Positions 1 to 8,412 of a stretch of DNA of 64,000 bases are shown one piece after another. The stretch comes from Syntrophus buswellii (GTDB lineage: Bacteria; Desulfobacterota; Syntrophia; Syntrophales; Syntrophaceae). The stretch covers positions 372,001-436,000 of the forward strand of contig NZ_CP175563.1 of the NCBI RefSeq assembly GCF_046097065.1, written 5' to 3'. The first letter of the stretch is position 1, and the number at the start of each line of letters is the position of its first letter. Below the pieces are notes generated by a model. The model ran no database searches. It saw only the letters and a list, made by a program, of their open reading frames with translations, and had not been told where the DNA came from. The translations under genes were made by a program, and so were the position numbers.

Positions 1-182
1 TCGTAGGTTTTGTGCGTGATGACATCGGCCTCGTGCTCGATTTCCTTGATCCGGGCGATCCTGGGTTCCGCCTGGTCGTAATGTTCCAGCATATCCATGA
101 ACACAAGGCCGCCCTCTTCGATCTTAGCCGCCAGCTCTTCGAAGAGATCGAAAAATTTTTCTTCCCTGGGAATAAATCTCAT
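1..182 (-). CDS. DUF47 / PhoU-like protein, N-terminal part (runs off window)
   Basis: Only the first 60 codons are inside the window; the rest lies beyond base 1. The start ATG is at 180-182, preceded by AAGGAGA with a 9-base gap. The visible protein begins MRFIPREEKFFDLFEELAAK and continues into a helix-rich stretch ending in EIEHEADVITHK. The pattern of F, then P-R-x-x-K-F-F-D-L-F, then an E-x-E-A-D helix is typical of the DUF47 family. These are cytoplasmic PhoU-like helical bundle proteins, usually encoded beside Pit-type phosphate transporters, where they modulate transport. A pit gene would be expected just outside the window; this is inference. Confidence 0.75.
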   Translation of the reverse strand, partial: MRFIPREEKFFDLFEELAAKIEEGGLVFMDMLEHYDQAEPRIARIKEIEHEADVITHKTY

Positions 183-654
183 CTGACGCCGTCTCCTTGC
201 CTGGTTGTGAACATATTCCCGCTGCTTCACGGAATGTCTCAAGGCGGCTCGTTCCGCCCTCGGAGTTGCCGCGCCGTTTTTCCGGCTCTCTTGGAAAATC
301 CGAAAACCCGGCAGTGTCATTCATAGCATCCTGCCGCCGGGATGTCTAGAGAAAGGGGCGCATGGCAGGAACAAACAGATGCGGGAATGAACCATGGCGG
401 ATATCTGAAGGCGGGAATGGACTTCATTTGATTGTCCGGCAGCGCAAAGATGATCAGGAATGATAGTTGCTTGCCTGTTATTGTTAATGAAATAAAATAG
501 TTCAATCCATGTTTTCTGTCGGGTAACGCGAGGCCGAACGCCTCATTTGACATGCAAAGAGGAATCAGTAGCCCCATAAAAAGTTGTCGTAACCCCAGCC
601 ATGATTTCTTTTCCCCTCCCCGTCTTTCCCTTCGTCATGGCATAGGAGCTCAGG
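183..654. other. Intergenic region between two divergent genes
   Basis: This stretch of 472 bases separates the divergent DUF47 gene and the hybrid kinase. No convincing gene is seen: the short open frames here lack ribosome sites and family-like sequence. A weak candidate promoter for the kinase is TTGCCT at 471-476 and TAAAAT at 493-498, with a 16-base spacer. No tRNA or riboswitch fold was recognised. Confidence 0.4.
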
Positions 655-3600
655 ATGTACGATTCAGCAAAAACCATTGAAGACCTGTTTGAAGAGAATG
701 ATCGCCTGAAGCAGAGGATTAAAGAACTGGAACGATCGGAATCCGACCACTGTCTGGCGGAAAGGGCGCTGAGGAACAGCGCGGAACGTTTCCGGTCGCT
801 CGTTGAGGCGACGAGCGACTGGATCTGGGAGACGGATTACCGGGGTATCTACACCTATGCAAGCCCCAAGGTCAAAGATATCCTGGGATATGAACCCCTG
901 GAGGTCCTGGGCAGGGCTGTGACGGATCTGATGCCTCCCGGCGAGGCGGAGCGCGTGGCTGAAATCCTGGCTGAACACCTTGAAAGGCCAAAACCCTTTC
1001 AAAGGCTGGAAAATATCAACCTCCATAAGGATGGCCGGATCGTTGTTATCGAAACGAGCGGCATACCCATTATCAATGAATGGGGGCATCTGGAAGGGTA
1101 TCGGGGCATCGACCGGGATATCACCAGGCGCAGGAAGGCGGAAGAGGGTCTCCGTGCGACGTTCAAGGCGGTTCCTATAGGCCTGTCCATCATGAAGGAC
1201 CGCATTTTCCGCAGTGTCAACCAGGCCTGGTGCGATATCACCGGATATTCGGAGCCTGAAATCATCGGGCACTCAACGCGGATCTTGTACGAGGATGACG
1301 CGGAGTATGAGCGGGTGGGCAGGGAGCTGTACCCGGAAGTCTCCGAGCAGGGCATCGCTTCCGTCCAGACAACACATCGGCGGAAGGACGGGGGCATTCG
1401 CGATATGGTCTTGACTGCTGCACGTCTTCAATCGAAAGGACCTTCGCTGGAGACAGTGGTTGTCCTCGAGGATATAACCGACCGCAACCGGAAAGAGCAG
1501 GACCTGAGAGAGTCGCAGCAGTTTCTCCGCACGATTTTTGACAATACCCACGACGCGATCGTTGTCCATGATGCCGAAGGACGGATCCTGGACTGCAATC
1601 AGAAGATGCTGGAAATTCATGATATCAGCAGAGAGGAGGCGCTCGAATCATCCTTTCTCGACTGTTTTCCCGCAGAGGATTCTCCTGGCGAGCTTCAGAA
1701 GGAGCTGTGGGACAGGGTGATGAAGGGGGAATCGTTCCAGTTCGAACAGAGGGCGAGGCGACTCAGCGATGGCTCCACCTTTGAGGCCGAAGTTGCCGTC
1801 AAGCGGCTTGTGCTGGCCAATCGTCCCCTGATTCTGGCCAATGTCCGGGACATCACCCAGCGTAAAGCCGCCGAGGCGGCCCTGCGGGAAAGGGAAGAGA
1901 CCTTCCGCGCCCTGGTGGAAAACTGCGGGGATGGAATCGTACGCTTCGACCGGAATCATCGCTACCTCTATGTCAACCGGTTCGTGATCGAGCATAGCGG
2001 ATTTCCCCTGTCACCGGGTGAGTTTATCGGCAAGACCTTTGAAGATGTCGGGTTTTCCCGGGAAATATGCGACGAAGGCCATGAGATCGTTGAACGGGGC
2101 TTTGTATCTGGAGAAATTATCCGCCATCAATTCCAGCAACCGGACGGGCTGTGGCTCGATGTGATTCAAATTCCGGAAAAGGACGATTCCGGGGAGGTCA
2201 AGGCCGTCATCAGCTCTGCGCGCGATATTACGGAACGTAAGCAGAACGAAGCCCTCTGGAGAGTTCTGTTCCAGGCCGCTCCCCTGGCCATATGCGCCGT
2301 CGGTGAGGACAGGGTCATCATGAGGGTCAACGATTATTGCCTCAGGACATTCGGTTATCTGCCGGAAGAAATGGTGGGGCGCACGGCCCGCTTCCTCTAC
2401 TTCAGCGACGAAGATTACCGGGCGGCGGGAGAGGCTCTGTATTCAACGCAGTACGCCATGAAAGAGCTTCGGATGAGACGAAAGGATGGGGCGTCCATCT
2501 GGGCGCTGGTGGGCCGATCCTATCTGGATGGAACGAGCGACTCCGGCGGATCAATTATCGTCTTTCAGGATATCACATCCCGCAAGGCGCTTGAAGAGCA
2601 GCTTCGCCAGGCACAGAAGATGGAGGCCATCGGTCAGCTCGCCGGCGGGGTGGCCCATGACTTTAACAACATCCTGCAGGCCATCCTCGGCTATACCAAC
2701 ATGGTTCTGATGTCACTGGGAACAGAGGACAGGCATTACAGAAAATTGAAAGAGGTTGAAAAAGCCGGGGAGAAAGCGGCCGCGTTGACCCGCCAGCTGC
2801 TTGCCTTCAGCAGGCGTCAGGTCCTTCAGCTGGGTCCGCTGGATTTGAATGCGGTCATTGACAATCTCATGAAGATGCTCCGCCGCCTCATCGGCGAAAA
2901 TATCGAGTTGGACATCCTTCCCGGCTCTGCATTGTGGAAGGTGAACGCCGACCGGGGGCAGATGGAGCAGGTGCTCATCAACCTCTGTGTCAATGCCCGG
3001 GATGCCATGCCCGACGGAGGGCGCCTGTCCATCGAGACTCAGAACGCCTGGCTTGATGACGGCGTTTGCGCCCGGCATGACGGGGCAAAACCGGGGCGGT
3101 ACGTGCAGATGAGCATAACGGATTCAGGCTGCGGAATGGACCCGGAAACGAAAAGCAAAATCTTCGAACCCTTTTATACCACGAAGGGAAAATTGCAGGG
3201 CACAGGCCTTGGCTTGGCCACCGTCTACGGGATCATCCGGCAGCATGAAGGGATCGTCCAGGTCGACAGCGAACCCGGGGAAGGCGCCCGATTCAAGATC
3301 TGCCTTCCGGTTATCGAAAGTTCCGAGCAAGAGCTTTTCGAGGAGGAAACAGTCCTGCCTCCGGGGGGCCATGAGACGATCCTCATGGCGGAAGACGATG
3401 CCCCTCTCCGCTTCCTCACCGAGGAGATACTGAAGATGGCTGGATACAGGGTCCTTGCGGCCGTCGATGGCGAAGATGCCCTGCGCATCTACCGGGGCCA
3501 CGCGCAAGAGATCGATCTACTGCTGCTGGATGTCATCATGCCCAGGAAGGGCGGACGCTGCGTCTATGATGAGATCCGCGCCGTCCATCCCGGCATCCGG

Positions 3601-3798
3601 TGCCTCTTTATGAGCGGATACAGTGAAGATGCCCTGCACACCAACTTTATTCTCACTTCCGGACTCAAACTGATCCAGAAGCCGTTTAAACCCCCGGACT
3701 TGCTGAAGATGCTGCGCCGGGAGCTGGATGGCTCCCGAAGCGAGGCGAGTCCGGAAGACCGGCGGGTTCCAGGGGTGTCACAGCGTGCTTCCGCCTAA
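655..3798 (+). CDS. Multi-PAS hybrid sensor histidine kinase with C-terminal receiver
   Basis: The 1047-residue protein has no membrane segment, so it is probably a cytoplasmic sensor. It opens with a short coiled coil (about residues 1-40) and then has five successive PAS/PAC modules (about 45-160, 165-285, 290-410, 415-530, 535-650). The HisKA box follows, with the phospho-accepting His near residue 668 in GGVAHDFNNIL. The HATPase_c domain has N-x-x-x-N-A (CVNARDAM), GCGMD and GTGLGLA boxes. A CheY-like receiver ends the protein, with the phospho-acceptor Asp near residue 959 in LLLDVIMP. The start follows AGGAG at a good distance. There is no partner response regulator alongside, so output is probably through phosphorelay to an unlinked protein. 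Signal unknown; redox or small-ligand sensing by PAS is typical. Its 3' end overlaps the convergent hydrolase gene by four bases. Confidence 0.93.
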   Translation: MYDSAKTIEDLFEENDRLKQRIKELERSESDHCLAERALRNSAERFRSLVEATSDWIWETDYRGIYTYASPKVKDILGYEPLEVLGRAVTDLMPPGEAERVAEILAEHLERPKPFQRLENINLHKDGRIVVIETSGIPIINEWGHLEGYRGIDRDITRRRKAEEGLRATFKAVPIGLSIMKDRIFRSVNQAWCDITGYSEPEIIGHSTRILYEDDAEYERVGRELYPEVSEQGIASVQTTHRRKDGGIRDMVLTAARLQSKGPSLETVVVLEDITDRNRKEQDLRESQQFLRTIFDNTHDAIVVHDAEGRILDCNQKMLEIHDISREEALESSFLDCFPAEDSPGELQKELWDRVMKGESFQFEQRARRLSDGSTFEAEVAVKRLVLANRPLILANVRDITQRKAAEAALREREETFRALVENCGDGIVRFDRNHRYLYVNRFVIEHSGFPLSPGEFIGKTFEDVGFSREICDEGHEIVERGFVSGEIIRHQFQQPDGLWLDVIQIPEKDDSGEVKAVISSARDITERKQNEALWRVLFQAAPLAICAVGEDRVIMRVNDYCLRTFGYLPEEMVGRTARFLYFSDEDYRAAGEALYSTQYAMKELRMRRKDGASIWALVGRSYLDGTSDSGGSIIVFQDITSRKALEEQLRQAQKMEAIGQLAGGVAHDFNNILQAILGYTNMVLMSLGTEDRHYRKLKEVEKAGEKAAALTRQLLAFSRRQVLQLGPLDLNAVIDNLMKMLRRLIGENIELDILPGSALWKVNADRGQMEQVLINLCVNARDAMPDGGRLSIETQNAWLDDGVCARHDGAKPGRYVQMSITDSGCGMDPETKSKIFEPFYTTKGKLQGTGLGLATVYGIIRQHEGIVQVDSEPGEGARFKICLPVIESSEQELFEEETVLPPGGHETILMAEDDAPLRFLTEEILKMAGYRVLAAVDGEDALRIYRGHAQEIDLLLLDVIMPRKGGRCVYDEIRAVHPGIRCLFMSGYSEDALHTNFILTSGLKLIQKPFKPPDLLKMLRRELDGSRSEASPEDRRVPGVSQRASA

Positions 3799-4718
3799 AG
3801 CTCGAAGGAAAGATTCGGATCGGCCTTCTGTGACCTGTTGATCATGAGTTTGCTCAAGTCATACATGATCTTGAACGGCTGGATATCGGTAATGCTGTCG
3901 ACAAACCTCGCCTTGTCCAGGGCGATCCGTTCCGCCGTCTCTCCATTGGCAAGTCGATCCAGAAGTTCCCGATGGTATTTTTCTGTGGCAGCCATGGCAT
4001 ACTGCAGATACTCTCTGACCTTTCCGTATACGACGCAGTTGTGGCTCAGAACGGCCCGATTGGCCGGCAGGGCTGCAAGCTTGCGGATGCTGTTCACATA
4101 ATCTTCCAGGGATACAAAATAATTCGGCCAGAACGCATCCTTTTCCGGGACATAAAATCCGGTGCAGTCTCCAACAACCAGGGTGCCCTCCGACCGTTCA
4201 AAAAGGCAGATGTGGCATGGCGAATGCCCCGGCGTTTCGTAAACCTCCCAGACGACCCCCTTGCCGAGGTCGATCCTGTCCCCTTCCTTCACGCTGGAAT
4301 CAAGCTCAAAGTGGTAGTCGTTCAGTGAAGGCGGCAGGTCGTCTATCTCATCCTTGGCCTTCATGAGCTGGGCGATGGCCGTGTCAGCCAGGAGATAATC
4401 AAAGAACAATTCCTTTTTCTTGAAAATCTTATCGGCCACCTTGCTGCCGATCAGCTTGATGTGCGGCCATATGCGCTTGAAATGGGGAATGCCGCCTATG
4501 TGATCGGCGTGGGTGTGGGTCAGGATGATATACTTGATTCTTTCAGGGCTGATTCCCAGGGTTCTTATCTGTTCAACGATGATCGGGAACGTAGGGCCTG
4601 TCCCCCCTTCGATTAACATCCCGATGTCTCCCATGGACAGGAAAGCAGGGAAAGCCGGAGTTCCCAGCTGATAAAAATTTGCGGTTAAAGAAATAGGCGG
4701 ATGCTTGATCGAGCTCAT
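3795..4718 (-). CDS. MBL-fold metallo-hydrolase
   Basis: The 307-residue soluble protein carries the metallo-beta-lactamase metal motif HTHADHIGG, with H68, H70, D72 and H73. Further ligands come from a His in ETPGHSPCH (about 165) and an Asp in VVGDCTGFY (about 185). The C-terminal third is helical, as in glyoxalase-II-like and alkylsulfatase-like members. Length and layout fit a general MBL hydrolase; the substrate cannot be read from the sequence. The start ATG at 4716-4718 follows GGAGG with a 10-base gap. It is monocistronic, convergent with the sensor kinase and overlapping it by four bases. Confidence 0.88.
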   Translation of the reverse strand: MSSIKHPPISLTANFYQLGTPAFPAFLSMGDIGMLIEGGTGPTFPIIVEQIRTLGISPERIKYIILTHTHADHIGGIPHFKRIWPHIKLIGSKVADKIFKKKELFFDYLLADTAIAQLMKAKDEIDDLPPSLNDYHFELDSSVKEGDRIDLGKGVVWEVYETPGHSPCHICLFERSEGTLVVGDCTGFYVPEKDAFWPNYFVSLEDYVNSIRKLAALPANRAVLSHNCVVYGKVREYLQYAMAATEKYHRELLDRLANGETAERIALDKARFVDSITDIQPFKIMYDLSKLMINRSQKADPNLSFEL

Positions 4719-4818
4719 TCTGAGTTTCCCTCCATTTTTAATGGAGTACTAAGCATATATTTACGGAAAAAACAATTCACGATTGCATTACCCGTCACAA
4801 ATGACTTCTCTTCCATAA

Positions 4819-4852
4819 GGAAGGACCGGCACAACGGTCATTCGGTCCTTCC
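4819..4852 (-). terminator. Stem-loop downstream of feoB
   Basis: Perfect 10-bp inverted repeat GGAAGGACCG / CGGTCCTTCC with a 14-base loop, about 45 bases past the feoB stop on its transcribed strand. No clear U-run follows, so terminator function is uncertain. Confidence 0.4.
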
Positions 4853-4895
4853 CTGTCGCGTGTCCTATAACGTCGGGCGGATTTCAGGGGCGCCT

Positions 4896-7145
4896 TTACA
4901 AACCGAGCCAGAAAGCGATTCGATAGGCGGCCATGCCCCCCAGATAGGAGATGACCAGGGTCAGAGTCAGGGACAGCACAAACCACTTCCGATCTCTCAT
5001 CTCCTGCTTCATCACCGCCACGGTCGCCGCACAGGGGACAAAGAGCATCAGAACAACCAGGAAGGAGAGCCCCGATGCGGCACTGATCACCGACGGCAGC
5101 AGGCGGACAAGTCCTTCGTCTCCCACTCCGTACAGGACTCCCAGCGTGGCGACGGCGTTTTCTTTTGCCACGATGCTGGTCAGCAGGGCCGTCACCATTT
5201 TCCAGTCCAGGCCAAGGGGAACCCCAAACGGCTCCAGGAGCATTCCTCCCCGCGCCAGGAAGCTGTCTTCCAGCCGACCCTCGGGAAGGTAGGACAGCAG
5301 CCAGATCACGACAGAGACGAGGACAATCACCGTTCCCGCCTTTTTCACAAAGGCGAGGGAACGGCTCCAGACCACCATGCCGATGGTTCGGGGATTGGGC
5401 TTATGGTAGAGGGGAAGTTCCATGATGAAAGGGGTCTGCTCGTCCTTGAGAAAAAGCGCTGAAGCCGCCATTCCGACGACGCCCAGGACGAGGATGTTCA
5501 AGGTCAGCAGGGACCAGGAAACGAGGGTTGCCTTATGGCCGAAAAGCGCGGCCGTCATGAAGGTCAGAACGGCCAGGCGCGCCGTGCAGGGAACAAAGGG
5601 AATCAGCAGAAGCGTGAGAAGCCGGGCTTTCCTGGATTCCAGAATCCTGGCCCCCATGATTGCCGGTACATTGCAGCCGAAACCCAGGCACAGGGGCATG
5701 AAGCTCTTGCCGTGAAGCCCGATGAGATGCATGAAGCGGTCCATCACGAAGGCTGCCCGCGCCATGTAGCCGACGTCTTCAAGCAATGCCAGGACCGCAA
5801 AGAAGATGACCAGGATGGGGAGGAAGGTCAGGACCGATCCTGCTCCCCCGATCACCCCGTCAAGAACGAGTCCCTTCAGCCACAGCGGAGCAGAGACAAA
5901 AAGAGGCTCCAGGGAACGGCCCAGCAGGATGACCGCCTCCTCCAGAAGCTTCTGCAGGGGGAATCCGACGGTGTAGGTCAGAAGAAAGATGAGTCCGAAG
6001 ACGCCAAGAAGAATCGGTATTCCCCAGATTGGACGGGTCAGGACATGATCGATCCGGTCGGTGAGCAGCACTTCTTCCATTCGTTTCCGGGAGACCGCCT
6101 GGTCCGTGATCGTCTTGATCCAGCTGTAGCGGCCGTTGACCACGGCGCGCAGGGCGTCTTCGTGTTCGATGAGGAGGGCGTTGATCCGCTCCCGGACAAA
6201 GGCCGGCACGCGGTCTTCCACTCTCCTGGAAATTTCTCCGTCTCCCTCCATCAGCTTGATGGAAACCCATTCCGGGGGGTAGGCGTCCGGGGTGGCATGT
6301 TCGCGGATCAGGTTCAGCAGCTCATGGTAGACGTCCTCGTGATCCGATGACACTCCGGGAAGAACGGGCTGATAGGACTCATTGCCGTCGGCCGTTGCAA
6401 GGATCTGGGCGACCAGGTCGTTGATCCCGGTATTTTTTGTGGCAATCATGGGAACGACGGGAATGCCCAGGGATTTGCGGAGCTTTGCCATGTTGATGCT
6501 GATTCCCGAGGATTCGGCCACGTCGATCATGTTCACCGCAGCGACCACGGGAGGTCCCAGGAGAAGCAGTTCCGAGAGAAGATAGAGACTTCGTTCCAGG
6601 GATGAGGCGTTGATCAGCAGGGCGATGACATCGGGGCGGTTTTGAAGGATGAAATCCCTGGCAACGCGCTCTTCCTCTGAAAAGGCCGTAAGGCTGTATG
6701 TGCCGGGGAGATCGACGATGTGCATCTCCGTATTGTCGGCGATGTAGACGCCTTCCTTCTTCTCCACCGTTTTGCCGGGCCAGTTGCCCACATGCTGGGA
6801 AAGGCCGGTCAGGATATTGAAGATCGTCGATTTCCCGACGTTGGGTTGACCGGCGAGGGCCACCAGGATGCGGCGCTGTTCCGAGGCGGGTGGGGGTTCT
6901 TCCCTGCTGGTGACGCTTCGGACCACGCCGATATGGCCGACCTCGAACCATCCCAGGGCGATGCGGGCGTCGGACGCCTCGACAATGAACCGGCCGCCGG
7001 CGCTCTGCAGGACCCGGATTCGGGCATTCTGGCTGATTCCCATGCTGGCCAGCCGACTGATCAGTCTTCTTCCCCCCCTGACGGAGCGGACAATCCCTTC
7101 TTCCCCCTCCTTCAGGAGGGACAGAGGAATCAACTCTTCATCCAC
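4896..7145 (-). CDS. feoB: Ferrous iron transporter, FeoA-FeoB fusion
   Basis: The 749-residue protein imports Fe2+ across the inner membrane. Residues 1-78 form a FeoA-like SH3 domain (RLASMGISQNARIRVLQSAG). The G domain follows: G1 GQPNVGKS at 99-106, a G2 region in GNWPGKTVE, G3 DLPG and G4 NMID. The C-terminal half is the polytopic channel with two Gate-type repeats, including GFGCNVPAIMGAR. The start is GTG at 7143-7145, chosen because AAGGAG lies seven bases upstream and the FeoA domain begins there. No separate feoA or feoC is adjacent, consistent with the fusion. Fur regulation would be expected from the family, but no clear Fur box was seen in the 100 bases upstream. Confidence 0.96.
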   Translation of the reverse strand: MDEELIPLSLLKEGEEGIVRSVRGGRRLISRLASMGISQNARIRVLQSAGGRFIVEASDARIALGWFEVGHIGVVRSVTSREEPPPASEQRRILVALAGQPNVGKSTIFNILTGLSQHVGNWPGKTVEKKEGVYIADNTEMHIVDLPGTYSLTAFSEEERVARDFILQNRPDVIALLINASSLERSLYLLSELLLLGPPVVAAVNMIDVAESSGISINMAKLRKSLGIPVVPMIATKNTGINDLVAQILATADGNESYQPVLPGVSSDHEDVYHELLNLIREHATPDAYPPEWVSIKLMEGDGEISRRVEDRVPAFVRERINALLIEHEDALRAVVNGRYSWIKTITDQAVSRKRMEEVLLTDRIDHVLTRPIWGIPILLGVFGLIFLLTYTVGFPLQKLLEEAVILLGRSLEPLFVSAPLWLKGLVLDGVIGGAGSVLTFLPILVIFFAVLALLEDVGYMARAAFVMDRFMHLIGLHGKSFMPLCLGFGCNVPAIMGARILESRKARLLTLLLIPFVPCTARLAVLTFMTAALFGHKATLVSWSLLTLNILVLGVVGMAASALFLKDEQTPFIMELPLYHKPNPRTIGMVVWSRSLAFVKKAGTVIVLVSVVIWLLSYLPEGRLEDSFLARGGMLLEPFGVPLGLDWKMVTALLTSIVAKENAVATLGVLYGVGDEGLVRLLPSVISAASGLSFLVVLMLFVPCAATVAVMKQEMRDRKWFVLSLTLTLVISYLGGMAAYRIAFWLGL

Positions 7146-7245
7146 ACGACGTCTCCTTGAGTAATCTGCAAATATTCAGCGCTGAAGATCAGCGTGTCTT
7201 CCATGTTTCTGTCATCTTGCTACCATCTTTGATCTGGAATTGGAA

Positions 7246-7932
7246 TCACAGATTCAGGAAGGAGCCATTTTTGCGCAGCCAGAGTTTCCGATCCCGGTAA
7301 TCGGGAATCACCAGGGCGACCCGCTTCCAGAATGCCGGGGAATGATTCTTTTCCGCGAGATGCTGAAGCTCATGGACAATGACATAATCGATAACGGAGC
7401 AGGGCGCCATGATCAGCCGCCAGTTGAAGGCCAGCCGGTCCGCCGCTGAGCAGGACCCCCAGAAGCTCCTTGCCGCTGTAATTCGAAAACTCCGGGGAAA
7501 GAGCTCCAGGCGCCGGCTGAATTCCTCCAGTCGCTCCCCGATGTGTCTCCGGGCCTGCTCTCCGTACCAGGCGGTAAAAATCTCCCGGCCCCTTGCCGGA
7601 TCGCTCCGTCCGAGAACGAAATGCCTGGAATCGAAGAAAAGCCGGCCTTCCAAAGCGGAATCTGCCGGTTCGATCCGAAGGGGATAGGCCGTTCCCATAA
7701 AGAGGAAGGTTTCCCCTTCCCGAAAGGCCCGAGGGCTCCTTTCCTCCGGCAGCCTGTCCCTCTTTCGGAGGCGATCCCTCAGCCAGTCCAGTTTGTTCAA
7801 AAAAAACTTCTCGATTTCATCCTGAGGGGTGAACAAGGGGGCCCGGATGACGATCCGGCCATCCCTTGCCACTTGGAGGCAGAGCGTCTTCCGCCTTTTT
7901 CCGCTCCTTAAAAGCGTATAGCTCAAGTCCAT
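7246..7932 (-). CDS. YgjP-like (DUF45) metallopeptidase-domain protein
   Basis: The 228-residue protein has the zinc-peptidase signature VHELQHL near the C-terminus, followed by a third His in KNHSPAFWKRVALVIPDYRDRKLWL. This HExxH...H arrangement with FW and a terminal basic helix is characteristic of the YgjP/DUF45 (WLM-clan) family. The N-terminal half has the usual R-x-S-x-R-K-T-L-x-L-x-V-x-x-D-G pattern. Family members are often associated with restriction or DNA-protein crosslink contexts, but the role here is unknown. The start follows AGGAG at five to six bases. It lies upstream of feoB on the same strand with a 100-base gap and is probably independent. Confidence 0.88.
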   Translation of the reverse strand: MDLSYTLLRSGKRRKTLCLQVARDGRIVIRAPLFTPQDEIEKFFLNKLDWLRDRLRKRDRLPEERSPRAFREGETFLFMGTAYPLRIEPADSALEGRLFFDSRHFVLGRSDPARGREIFTAWYGEQARRHIGERLEEFSRRLELFPRSFRITAARSFWGSCSAADRLAFNWRLIMAPCSVIDYVIVHELQHLAEKNHSPAFWKRVALVIPDYRDRKLWLRKNGSFLNL

Positions 7933-8191
7933 TGAATCTCCTGTGCGACATCGACTCTCCCCTTACAGCCCACGCTTTCATTCCATGTTTTATCCCGCAG
8001 CGCAAGGGGAAATCCTGCGGCGGAGCTGCCTTTGCCCGGCAGGCCGTGAAAGGCGATACAAGGAGTCCGGGGGTGTCGGAATCCGGCTTTGATCCTTGAA
8101 GATGGAGGAGCGGGACCGGTGTTTCCGCCAGGGGAAATCCCCCTGTCTGGACAGGCCGTTGTTCAATTATGGTCTGAAGCAGTGCCGCGAA

Positions 8192-8207
8192 GGAACAATA
8201 TTGTTCC
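8192..8207. promoter_or_regulatory. 16-bp palindrome, candidate enhancer for the amtB promoter
   Basis: The sequence GGAACAATATTGTTCC is a perfect dyad, 74 bases upstream of the sigma-54 -24 element. That is where bacterial enhancer-binding proteins usually bind. It does not match the enterobacterial NtrC consensus (TGCACC-N5-GGTGCA), so the cognate activator is unknown. Confidence 0.5.
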
Positions 8208-8280
8208 AATTAAGTATCCGAGCCGAGGGCTGGTAAGTATTTGTTTTGTTATATCAATAAGATAAAATGATTTTTTCCCC

Positions 8281-8296
8281 TGGCACTCCCTTTGCT
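8281..8296 (+). promoter_or_regulatory. Sigma-54 (RpoN) promoter of amtB-glnK
   Basis: TGGCAC-TCCCT-TTGCT matches the -24/-12 consensus TGGCAC-N5-TTGCW at every defined position. It is oriented towards amtB. Nitrogen-limitation control through sigma-54 is expected for this operon. Confidence 0.9.
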
Positions 8297-8412
8297 CTGT
8301 TCCTTTCCAAGGCGTCAAGCTTGCGGAACCGCTTGTCGCCGGCCGATAAAGAAACCGGTTTTCAGATCTGCGGCACTTTGAAACGATTGAAATTCTAGAG
8401 GAGGAACTCATC

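Larger units (their letters stand above)
7933..8412. other. Regulatory intergenic region upstream of amtB
   Basis: No gene is supported in these 480 bases. The amtB-proximal half holds a 16-bp perfect palindrome (8192-8207) and a consensus sigma-54 promoter (8281-8296), listed separately. It then continues as an untranslated leader of about 105 bases before the amtB ribosome site GAGGAGGAA near 8398. Confidence 0.6.

Noticed and set aside
317..577. 86-codon open frame upstream of the hybrid kinase
   Set aside because: No ribosome site, no family-like sequence, lies over the likely promoter region.
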